A stretch of 64,000 bases of DNA, taken from Acidimicrobiales bacterium. Lineage in GTDB: Bacteria; Actinomycetota; Acidimicrobiia; Acidimicrobiales; Aldehydirespiratoraceae. The position numbers were made by a program, and so were the translations under genes. Below, piece after piece: positions 18,582-25,701 of this stretch (positions are counted from its first letter, which is position 1; each line of letters starts with the position of its first letter). The notes under the pieces were generated by a model, which had not been told where the DNA came from, searched no databases, and worked only from the letters and a program-made list of their open reading frames with translations. The DNA is taken from the NCBI GenBank assembly GCA_040219515.1, contig JAVJSI010000007.1, positions 1 to 64,000 of the forward strand, in the 5' to 3' direction.

Positions 18582-19364
18582 TCAGACGCTGATCGTGGCG
18601 CCGACGAATTCGACGGTGAAGGCCTCGCACCACACCAGGGCGGTGTACGCGCCGTCGAGCTCGGTGCCGGCCGGCAGGTCGTAGCTCTGATCGCCGACGT
18701 TGCCCTTGAGCGCACCGAGATGGACCGAACCGGCGGCCAGCGAGGTCTGGCCGACACCCGGCACGAGGTAGACCTCGAGATCGGGTCCGTTCTGGATGTC
18801 GAAGTTTTCGAACCGCAATACGAACGAACCGTCGGGGTTCTCGAAGATCCCGGCGTCGCCCGACCCGGAGTGGCCGGCGAGGCCCACGAACTGGCCGGCG
18901 CCGAGCAGCACGGGTCCCGCCGGCGGTTCGGCGGTGGGTGACGGCTCCTCGGTGGCGGTCGGATCCGTGACGGTCGGTTCTGTCGCAGTCGGTGCACTCA
19001 CGTCGGACTCCGCAGGCGTTGCTGTGGGTGCGGATTCGACAGGATCGGCGAGCTGATCGGCGATCGACGTGGAGAACTCCTCGTCGACGACATCGTCGAT
19101 GAAGTAGGGCGAGATGAGCCACCAGTTGACGGCCAGGAACGGCACGAGCAGCAGCACGACGCGGGCGAACGGCGGTACCCGCAGCCGCAGCATGACCACG
19201 AAGGCGATCGCCGCGAGGACGGTTCCGCCGACCGTGAACAGGACGGCCCGAGCGTTCTCGAACGGGGCCTCGATGATCTCCGGTTCGAGGATCACCAATA
19301 CGAGCATGAGTGCGGCGATGATCGCAGCGACCGCGATCTCGAGACGAGTGATTCGTTGGACCAT
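18582..19364 (-). CDS. Membrane-anchored DM13-domain protein
   Basis: A 260-residue protein from ATG 19364. The N-terminus has three hydrophobic segments (IAVAAIIAALMLVLVIL, VLFTVGGTVLAAIAFVVML and ARVVLLLVPFLAVNWWL), then a Thr/Pro/Glu-rich extracellular linker (about 110-155). The C-terminal 110 residues match the DM13 domain: GSGDAGIFENPDGSFVLRFE, NGPDLEVYLVPG, and a final CEAFTVEFVGATI with the conserved Cys. DM13 domains are proposed to take part in extracytoplasmic redox or electron transfer. The gene is flanked by toxin and protease remnants. Confidence 0.83.
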   Translation of the reverse strand: MVQRITRLEIAVAAIIAALMLVLVILEPEIIEAPFENARAVLFTVGGTVLAAIAFVVMLRLRVPPFARVVLLLVPFLAVNWWLISPYFIDDVVDEEFSTSIADQLADPVESAPTATPAESDVSAPTATEPTVTDPTATEEPSPTAEPPAGPVLLGAGQFVGLAGHSGSGDAGIFENPDGSFVLRFENFDIQNGPDLEVYLVPGVGQTSLAAGSVHLGALKGNVGDQSYDLPAGTELDGAYTALVWCEAFTVEFVGATISV

Positions 19365-19419
19365 GATGCACAAGGGAACGCCGCGGACTCGGCGATCGTT
19401 CCCGAGTCCCGGAAAACCG

Positions 19420-19510
19420 TCAGGCTGCGGTGACGTCGGTGCGGGCGAAGTCGTCACCCAAGAAGAGCAGCGGCTGTCCGAGCTCGCGAGCGAGGGCGTA
19501 GGAGAACGTG
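19420..19510 (-). pseudogene. VapC-type PIN toxin C-terminal remnant
   Basis: The minus strand encodes FSYALARELGQPLLFLGDDF followed by ARTDVTAA and TGA (19420-19422). This is the characteristic last 28 residues of VapC ribonuclease toxins. Upstream of about 19510 similarity is lost, no start or PIN active-site Asp cluster is present, and no VapB antitoxin gene accompanies it. It is a decayed toxin remnant; its last 30 bp repeat at 18171-18203. Confidence 0.7.
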
Positions 19511-19584
19511 CGCTTGTCCCGTTCCCTGCCCGGTCCTACATTTCGCACTGCCCGGCAGGACGCACGGCCTCACAGGAGACGCGC

Positions 19585-21036
19585 ATGAGTTCCAGACCCA
19601 ACGTCGTGATCTTCATGCCCGATCAGCAGCGGGCCGACGCCGTCGGGGCGTTCGGCAACACCGTCGTGCAGACGCCGAACATCGACGCACTGGCCGCCCG
19701 CGGCATGCGTTTCGACAACGCGTGGGGGCAGCATTCGGTGTGCGGACCCAGCCGGGTGTCGCTGATGACCGGCTGGTATCCGCACGTGGCCGGTCACCGC
19801 ACGCTCGACAACCTCCTGACCGAGAACGAACCGAACATGCTCCGTCTCCTGCGCGACGGCGGGTATCAGGTGTGTCTGGCCGGCAACCGCGGCGACGTGT
19901 TCGCCGCCGGTGTCACCGAGGCGAGCACCGACGTGTGCGGCTACATCGTCGAACCCGCCGCCAATCTGTTCGAGTCGCTCTCGATGGCCCATCCCGAGGG
20001 CCATCGCATGTTCCAGGCCTTCTACTTCGGGCGTCAGGGCGACAAACCTCGGCTCGACGGCGACGAGGCAGCCGTGCAGACCGCCATCGCCTGGATCGAC
20101 GAGGTCTCGAGCAGGGATCAACCCTTCGCCCTGTGGGTGCCACTCGTGAATCCGCACCCGCCCTTCATGGTGGAGGACCCCTGGTTCTCGCTGCACGACC
20201 GGGCCGACGTGCCGCTGCCCATCCCCCGCGACGCAGGTGTGGGCAAACCCGGTTTCATGGCCGAGTACCGCCGTCGCTACGGCTGGGACGAGCTCGACGA
20301 AGCCGACTTCCGCGAGATCACGGCCACCTACTACGGCATGGTCAGTCGCACCGACGATCAGCTCGGCCGTGTCGTGCAAGCCGTCGACCGGGCCGGCGAG
20401 CTCGACAACACGATCTTCGTCTATCTCACCGATCACGGTGAGTACCTCGGCGACTTCGGCCTGGTCGAGAAGTGGCCGTCGGGCCTCGACCCCTCGCTGG
20501 TCAGGAATCCGCTGATCGTCGCCGGCCCCGGCGTGACCGAGGGAAGTGTGTGCTCGGCCGGAGTCGAGCTCATCGACGTGCTGCCCACGCTGCTCGAGGT
20601 CGGGGATATCGAGTCGAGCCACACCCACTTCGGTCGCAGCCTCACCCCCCTGTTCGCGAACCCCGGCGCCGAGCATCGGGCCCACGTGTTCAGCGAGGGC
20701 GGCTTCAGTCCCCAGGACGTCGACCTCTTCGAGGCGGCCGGGTGGATCTACCAGCACAAGGCCGACATCCAACGGGAGCTGCCGGAGCTGGTCGGCAAGG
20801 CCCAGGCCATCCGCAGCCCGCAGTTCACCTACGTCTACCGCCAGTGCGAGTCCGACGAGCTGTATCTGCGCGACACCGATCCGCACGAGATCGTGAACGT
20901 CGTCGACGATCCCCGCCACGGCGACATCCTCGCCGAGCTGAAAGGACACCTTCTCGACTGGCTGGTCGCGACGTCCGACGTGATCCCCTGGAACGCCGAC
21001 CCGCGATTCCCGGAGATCCCCCACGGCTGGCGCTAG
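19585..21036 (+). CDS. Sulfatase (type I, formylglycine-dependent)
   Basis: A 483-residue protein. The start at ATG 19585 is fixed by an AGGAGAC ribosome site and by the family N-terminus RPNVVIFMPDQQRADAVGAFG, where the Asp pair binds calcium. The sulfatase signature CGPSR carries Cys53, which the formylglycine-generating enzyme would convert; LMTGWYPHVAGH follows. Later DHGEYLGD gives another metal-binding Asp/His pair. No signal peptide, so it acts in the cytoplasm, as choline-sulfatase-like enzymes do. It would hydrolyse a small organic sulphate or phosphonate ester; substrate unknown. No FGE gene is in the window. Confidence 0.92.
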   Translation: MSSRPNVVIFMPDQQRADAVGAFGNTVVQTPNIDALAARGMRFDNAWGQHSVCGPSRVSLMTGWYPHVAGHRTLDNLLTENEPNMLRLLRDGGYQVCLAGNRGDVFAAGVTEASTDVCGYIVEPAANLFESLSMAHPEGHRMFQAFYFGRQGDKPRLDGDEAAVQTAIAWIDEVSSRDQPFALWVPLVNPHPPFMVEDPWFSLHDRADVPLPIPRDAGVGKPGFMAEYRRRYGWDELDEADFREITATYYGMVSRTDDQLGRVVQAVDRAGELDNTIFVYLTDHGEYLGDFGLVEKWPSGLDPSLVRNPLIVAGPGVTEGSVCSAGVELIDVLPTLLEVGDIESSHTHFGRSLTPLFANPGAEHRAHVFSEGGFSPQDVDLFEAAGWIYQHKADIQRELPELVGKAQAIRSPQFTYVYRQCESDELYLRDTDPHEIVNVVDDPRHGDILAELKGHLLDWLVATSDVIPWNADPRFPEIPHGWR

Positions 21037-21164
21037 CTGTACTCGGACACCGATGGCGAGGACCGAAACACCTTCCGTCGCGAAAGGTGGCAACCTCGGG
21101 AACCGCCCGCCCGTGCGATACGTCGTATCGGCGGGCTGAGCGCCCGGCCGAGAGAGGATTCCTG

Positions 21165-21710
21165 ATGACCCGATTCGCCCACACTTCGTTGCTCTGTCTG
21201 TCTCTGTTGCTGGTTGCGTCGCTGGCATCGTCCTGTGGCGACGACGGCAACCCCGTCGACGCCGGCGACGACCCGTCGGGAACCGGTGATGTCCCTTCGG
21301 ACGACGGCGATGATCCGCCGACCGACGAGGGACCGCTCGGCGCCGGCCCCTACCCGATCGCCGACCTGACGATCGAGTACGAGCACGCGTCCGCCGGTGT
21401 GACCAGCACCTACCGGATCACCTGCCTCGGCGACACCGCAACGGTCGACGGCGACGATGTCGGCGTCACCGATCAGGCCGCCTGCACGGCGCTGGCCGAA
21501 TCAGCCGTCCAGGCACGACTCATTGACGGCGTTCCCACCGATCGGCTCTGCACCGAGAACTACGGCGGCGACGACACCGCGACCATCACCGGCCGTATCG
21601 ACGACGTGGCCGTCGACACCACCGTCGACCGCGCCAACGGTTGCGGCATCGACGAATGGGACAACCTGCTCTCCGACCTCCTCCCGGCTCCGATCGGCGT
21701 CCAGGAGTAG
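21165..21710 (+). CDS. Secreted lipoprotein with SSI-like domain
   Basis: A 181-residue protein. ATG 21165 follows an AGAGAGG ribosome site. The signal peptide ends LASSCGDDG (lipobox Cys), followed by an Asp/Pro/Gly linker (about 25-65). The domain from about residue 68 has the layout of Streptomyces subtilisin inhibitors: a beta strand with ITCLGD, a helix with AACTALAE, then LCTENYGG and a final ANGCGIDEW, giving four Cys in two probable disulphides. It could inhibit an extracellular subtilisin-like protease, but the reactive-site loop is not clear, so inhibition is inferred. Confidence 0.65.
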   Translation: MTRFAHTSLLCLSLLLVASLASSCGDDGNPVDAGDDPSGTGDVPSDDGDDPPTDEGPLGAGPYPIADLTIEYEHASAGVTSTYRITCLGDTATVDGDDVGVTDQAACTALAESAVQARLIDGVPTDRLCTENYGGDDTATITGRIDDVAVDTTVDRANGCGIDEWDNLLSDLLPAPIGVQE

Positions 21711-21821
21711 TGCCGGCCACAGGTCGTGGCGGCGTACATGGAGGCGAACGCCTCGTTGGTCTCCCACGGGTCGTCGTCGATGAGGTCAAGTTCCGCGCCT
21801 CTCGGCCGATACGCGAACCAG

Positions 21822-23009
21822 ATGACCACGATGCCCGCAGCACATGCGGCCGAGAGACGGTCGCGACTCTCGTCGATGAGACGCGTCTCCATCGCGATGT
21901 TCGTCGGAGGCGGGATCACGAGCGGCATCGCCGTGTGGACGACGCAACAGACCCCGCAGGCACAGATGGCTCAGAGTTGCTTCGCCGGGATCCTCTTGGT
22001 CTGCGGCGTCGGGATCGCGCTCATGCCGGGGGTGACACGCCCTGCCCTGGAGGCGGCGGCGCTCGCCAGCATGACCCTGGTAGGCGTGCTCATCGCGCTG
22101 TCCGAACCCCTCGGTACGGCACCGATGTTCTTTCTGTGGCCCGTCGCGCTCCTTGCCAACTTCTCCTCGCCGCGCCTCACGGCTGCGGGATACGGCGTCT
22201 CGGTCGCCGCTCTCGCGGCCGGGCTCCTCGTCAATGATGGCGCCACGCTTCGAGTCGACACCTTCATCGGCACCACGACCTCGCTCGGTCTGATGGCATG
22301 GCTGATTTCGTCGATGACGACGAAGGAGCGGCAACTTCGGGCTGAACTGGCGTTCGCCGCCGAGACCGACCCGTTGACCGGACTGCTCAACCGCCGAGCC
22401 TTCTACCCGCAACTGGGACGACTCATCGACGACGCCGCCTCCGGCGATGGGCGACTCGCGCTGGTGATGTTCGACCTCGACCACTTCAAGGCGATCAACG
22501 ATCGGTTCGGCCACGCAGTCGGCGATGACGCGCTCCGGCACGCAGCCGAAGCGCTACGGGGCGCAACACGACAGTGTGACCTGATCGCCCGTCTCGGTGG
22601 CGAGGAGTTCGCCGTTGCACTCCCGGGCGCCCAAGTCGGCGATGCGTTGCGCTATGCGACACGCGTCGCCGAGGCCATGAACCAGGTACCGAATCCCGTG
22701 GAGTGCCTTGCCACCAGCGCCGGCGTCAGTCTGCTCGACGACTCGATCGACTCGACCGATGTCTTCCTCGCCCGCGCCGACGAAGCCCTGTACTCCGCCA
22801 AGGTCGCCGGACGTGGCCGACCGGGAACCTGGGGTCCTGCCGGCATCACGATCGGCGAGCCGTTCGTTCCGACGACCCCGCCCGAGCCGTCGACGGAAGG
22901 GCACGCTACGGCCGCGGCCGCGCTTCGACGACCGTTCGCCCCATCGTCTCTCGCCGTTCCTGACGTTCCATCGCCTCGGGAAGGTCATCGAAGCCGATCG
23001 TCGACGTGA
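21822..23009 (+). CDS. Membrane diguanylate cyclase (GGDEF)
   Basis: A 395-residue protein if started at ATG 21822; ATG 21858 or 21876 are alternatives and no start has a strong ribosome site. About six hydrophobic segments fill residues 20-165. The GGDEF domain begins TDPLTGLLNRRAF, with FDLDHFKAINDRFGH and the active-site GGEEF at 259-263. RQCD five residues before GGEEF is a complete inhibitory I-site, so it should make c-di-GMP with product feedback. The last 55 or so residues are atypical and run into the antisense quinone-reductase remnant, suggesting the natural 3' end was replaced. Confidence 0.88.
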   Translation: MTTMPAAHAAERRSRLSSMRRVSIAMFVGGGITSGIAVWTTQQTPQAQMAQSCFAGILLVCGVGIALMPGVTRPALEAAALASMTLVGVLIALSEPLGTAPMFFLWPVALLANFSSPRLTAAGYGVSVAALAAGLLVNDGATLRVDTFIGTTTSLGLMAWLISSMTTKERQLRAELAFAAETDPLTGLLNRRAFYPQLGRLIDDAASGDGRLALVMFDLDHFKAINDRFGHAVGDDALRHAAEALRGATRQCDLIARLGGEEFAVALPGAQVGDALRYATRVAEAMNQVPNPVECLATSAGVSLLDDSIDSTDVFLARADEALYSAKVAGRGRPGTWGPAGITIGEPFVPTTPPEPSTEGHATAAAALRRPFAPSSLAVPDVPSPREGHRSRSST

Positions 23010-23253
23010 CCACCGTGCGCACCGCGCCGGTCCGGATGAGCTCGAGGATCTGCTCGTGGGCCGCGATGCCCTCGGTTCGAGAGGGCCAGTTGAGCCCGGT
23101 GGTCAGCTTCGCGACGAGCGGATCGGGGCTGTAGGCCAGGCAGACGCCGCACAGGGAGAAGTTGCCGTAGATCGCCGGTTGAACCGACATGGCGGCGCCG
23201 TCGGTGGCGACATCGCCGCCGACCGAGTCGAGCGCCACGTCGACGCCGCGACG
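22906..23253 (-). pseudogene. Quinone oxidoreductase (MDR) C-terminal remnant
   Basis: The minus strand is open from an in-frame TGA at 23254-23256 down to TAG at 22906-22908. The reading RRGVDVALDSVGGD, then IRTGAVRTVVTSTIGFDDLPEAM, is the C-terminal third of an MDR quinone reductase; compare the intact copy at 5787-6764. The GroES-like half and the nucleotide-binding GxGGxG loop are absent. It overlaps the tail of the GGDEF gene by about 100 bp on the other strand. A deletion remnant rather than a gene. Confidence 0.7.
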
Positions 23254-23321
23254 TCAGCGACGGATCCGCTGAAACGAGGACTTCGCTCGTGCCGAGAAAC
23301 CGGGGACCGAGTGCCCGTTCG

Positions 23322-23663
23322 TCACCAACCGTACGGGTGGTAGTACTCCTGGTACGGAGCCCGGTTCCATTCGGCGAAGCTGCGGTCGAGGGACTCGTCG
23401 AGGTCGGGCGCGTCCTTCACCTGGTCCTTCGTGAGGTTGACATAGACCTTCTCGTCGTCGTAGTCGATGCGGTCGACGACTCCTGCCGGCAGGAGTCGTC
23501 GCTTGCCGAAGATCCAGAATCCGGTGTCGACCACGAGATGGTCGCGGTCGGTGGTGTTCTCGTCGACCGAGCCGATCGAGCCGTCAGTTGCTTCGACGTC
23601 GAAGCCGGTGAGGTCGCGTTGAGGCTGCCCGATCGTCGCTCGGTAGAACCAGAGATTCGTCAC
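23322..23663 (-). CDS. PRC-barrel domain protein
   Basis: A 113-residue protein from GTG 23663, with GGAAGG about seven bases upstream. It contains the PRC-barrel pattern DVEATDGSIGSVDE followed by DHLVVDTGFWIFGKRRLLP and the closing strand KVYVNLTKDQVKDAPDLDE. Single-domain PRC-barrel proteins in actinobacteria are mostly uncharacterised and often stress-linked; others act in RNA processing or photosynthetic reaction centres. No partner domain is present. Three copies of a 13-bp unit lie immediately upstream. Confidence 0.85.
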   Translation of the reverse strand: MTNLWFYRATIGQPQRDLTGFDVEATDGSIGSVDENTTDRDHLVVDTGFWIFGKRRLLPAGVVDRIDYDDEKVYVNLTKDQVKDAPDLDESLDRSFAEWNRAPYQEYYHPYGW

Positions 23664-23675
23664 TGTCGTACCTTC

Positions 23676-23714
23676 CTTCCGTGATGTGCTTCCGTGATGT
23701 GCTTCCGTGATGTG
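23676..23714. repeat. 13-bp tandem repeat, three copies
   Basis: The unit CTTCCGTGATGTG occurs three times without interruption in the short gap between the PRC-barrel and SLH-like genes. It may modulate spacing in the promoter or leader of the PRC-barrel gene. Slippage could change the copy number. Confidence 0.9.
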
Positions 23715-23732
23715 GTCGGATCGTGTTGCGCT

Positions 23733-24458
23733 TCAGGACCTGAGCTTGACGTCGGCGGTGAGCACCATGTCATCGAGGCGGAACGTCGACGATCCGTCCT
23801 CCGATCGAGCGACCACACTCACCGTGTAGGTGCCGGCCGGCAGCTCCTCGGAGATACGAGTGGCTGAGCGTGCCTCCCAGGACTCGAGCGTCTCCGACCC
23901 CATGTCGGTGCTGTCGAAGGCGAAGACCGGAACGCCCAGCGGCGTCAATCCGTCGCGCAGGATGTTGACCTCGCACCAGTCAAACGAGCCGTCGCCGCCG
24001 TAGCACGCCGACTCCGCGGAGAAGGTCGCGACGATCACCCCGGTGTGGCCGGCCGGTACGGTGACGGTCGCATCGAGGCCGAGATCGACACTGCTGGTAC
24101 TGGTGATGTCGACGTCGTCGGTTATCTCGTCGCTGGCGAACATCCCGACGAGGTCGTCGACACTCAGGGCGCCGACGCCGGCTTCCACCCCGGCCAGACC
24201 GGGCTCCACGATGTTGTCGTTGTAGCGCTTGAGGAACGTGACAGCTTCGCCACGCGTCACTTCATCGTCCGGTGCGAACAGGTTCGGCGACACGCCAGTG
24301 GTGATGTCGTTGGCGGCTGCCCACTCGACGGGTTCAGAGAAGAATCGATCGTCGGCGACGTCGTCGAAAATGTGAGTCGCCACTGCCGTGGCCGGCGCCA
24401 GGAGCGCCAACGCGGCGACAACGAGGGCGAGTCGCCACTTGGTGATGGTGATGGTCAT
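23733..24458 (-). CDS. Secreted protein with S-layer-homology-type repeat
   Basis: A 241-residue protein. ATG 24458 follows a strong GGAGG site. The signal peptide (WRLALVVAALALLAPATAVA) is followed by a single SLH-like unit at about residues 30-75: FDDVADDRFFSEPVEWAAAN, then GVSPNLFAPDDEVTRGEAV. One unit is fewer than the three needed for cell-wall anchoring in classic S-layer proteins. The remaining 140 residues are beta-rich with two Cys (CYGG and WCEVN) and an ending LPAGTYTVSVVAR. Probably a secreted surface protein; ligand unknown. Confidence 0.8.
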   Translation of the reverse strand: MTITITKWRLALVVAALALLAPATAVATHIFDDVADDRFFSEPVEWAAANDITTGVSPNLFAPDDEVTRGEAVTFLKRYNDNIVEPGLAGVEAGVGALSVDDLVGMFASDEITDDVDITSTSSVDLGLDATVTVPAGHTGVIVATFSAESACYGGDGSFDWCEVNILRDGLTPLGVPVFAFDSTDMGSETLESWEARSATRISEELPAGTYTVSVVARSEDGSSTFRLDDMVLTADVKLRS

Positions 24459-24584
24459 GGAGCCTCCTTCGTCGTGCCTGCCCATCTGGCCGCACTCCGC
24501 GCCCATACCCGACCCGGCGACACCGTAAACATGGGTGTTCCCCAAACCCCGACCTGATGGCGATCGCTGTTGTCTGCGGCGCGA

Positions 24585-24704
24585 TCACGGGTCGGTCGGC
24601 AGCGGCGTGCAGTCGGTCGGTGCGGCGATCCGGCCGGCGAGCGACATGGCTGCAGCCATCCTCCGGACCGTCCCGGCCACCACGATGATGTTGCTCACGT
24701 CCAT
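24585..24704 (-). CDS. Possible 39-residue small protein
   Basis: A short frame MDVSNIIVVAGTVRRM...CTPLPTDP with GGAGG six bases before the ATG, a near-ideal ribosome site. It has a short hydrophobic N-terminal segment (IIVVAG), a basic pair and an Ala/Met-rich helix-like part. It is the only candidate gene in the 327-bp gap between the SLH-like and PCMT genes, where I see nothing else. No similarity recognised; it could be chance. Confidence 0.35.
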   Translation of the reverse strand: MDVSNIIVVAGTVRRMAAAMSLAGRIAAPTDCTPLPTDP

Positions 24705-24784
24705 GTCTGCCTCCGGTCGTCCATGGCGAGGGTGCGACCCCCACCGCCGGTGCATCATGCGGAGACTCCTCGTTACGTCCGACC

Positions 24785-25453
24785 TCACCTCCCACCGGGG
24801 TGACCCTCGGCGCCCTCGACCCAGCCATGCTCGCCGATGAGGGGCACGAAGCGCACCGCTCCGAGCTCCTCGTCGATCAGATCGTCGCCTTGCCGTCGAA
24901 GGCGAACCAGCCGCTGTTCGCGGTCCTGGCCACCGACGGGGATGACGAGGCGACCACCGTCGACGAGCTGGTCGGTCAGATGTCGGGGAACGTTCGGGCC
25001 GCCGGCCGTCACCGAGATCGCGTCGAAGGGCGCCGCGTCGGGCCACCCCAGGGTGCCGTCCCCGACCACGACGTGTACGTTGTCGTAGCCGAGGTCCTCC
25101 AGTCTGGCGCGCGCCTTCTCCGCCAGTGGCCGATGCCGCTCTATCGACCAGACCTCGTGGGCGACCCGACCGAGAATTGCCGCGCCGTACCCCGATCCCG
25201 TGCCGATCTCGAGCACCCGGTCGCCGTCGCCGATCTCGAGCGCCTCGGTCATGACCGCAACCACATACGGTTGGCTGATGGTCTGACCCTCCTCGATCGG
25301 CAACGCCGAGTCGTCGTAGGCGAACTCCACCATCTCGGATGACACGAACTTCTCCCGAGGCACGAAACGAAAGGCGTCGAGGACCGCCTCCCCCGTGATC
25401 CCTCTGGCGGCGATGGTGCGTTCGACCATCGTCGAGCGAGCTTCGTCAGTCAT
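24785..25453 (-). CDS. pcm: Protein-L-isoaspartate O-methyltransferase
   Basis: A 222-residue protein from ATG 25453 (a TTG nine bases upstream is in frame). It carries FVPREKFV and DSALPIEEGQTISQPYVVAVM at about 33-70, the PCMT substrate loop, then the AdoMet site VLEIGTGSGYGAAILG at about 80-95. DAISVTAGGPNVP is the family's third motif. It methylates isoaspartyl residues in aged proteins to start their repair. The length and motif order are normal for a bacterial Pcm. It stands alone. Confidence 0.92.
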   Translation of the reverse strand: MTDEARSTMVERTIAARGITGEAVLDAFRFVPREKFVSSEMVEFAYDDSALPIEEGQTISQPYVVAVMTEALEIGDGDRVLEIGTGSGYGAAILGRVAHEVWSIERHRPLAEKARARLEDLGYDNVHVVVGDGTLGWPDAAPFDAISVTAGGPNVPRHLTDQLVDGGRLVIPVGGQDREQRLVRLRRQGDDLIDEELGAVRFVPLIGEHGWVEGAEGHPGGR

Positions 25454-25520
25454 GGCTCCCAACTACCCGAGTCGCACCGGATCCAACCGTCGACGCCACG
25501 CGTCGTGTCGGAGCGTGGCA

Positions 25521-25661
25521 TCAGCCGCCACCGGCCGTGACGTGATCGACGACCACAGCGTCGCCGCCACCGACGGTAGCGGCCGCGGCCGGGTCGTCCT
25601 CGAACAGGTCGGTCGCACGGGTGAGGACCAGACCCTCGGGGAGGTGCGGGGTCTCGTTCAT
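25521..25661 (-). CDS. Possible 46-residue small protein
   Basis: A short frame starting MNETPHLPEGLVLTRATDLF and ending in an Ala/Gly/Val-rich stretch, located 40 bp downstream of the acyl-CoA dehydrogenase stop on the same strand. The Pro/Leu-rich beginning and DLFEDDP look like protein rather than random frame, but there is no clear ribosome site and no recognised family. It could be a small cotranscribed accessory peptide. Confidence 0.35.
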   Translation of the reverse strand: MNETPHLPEGLVLTRATDLFEDDPAAAATVGGGDAVVVDHVTAGGG

Positions 25662-25701
25662 GTCGGTTTGCCTGTTGTGTCGGGGCGAAACGGACGTCGC
25701 C

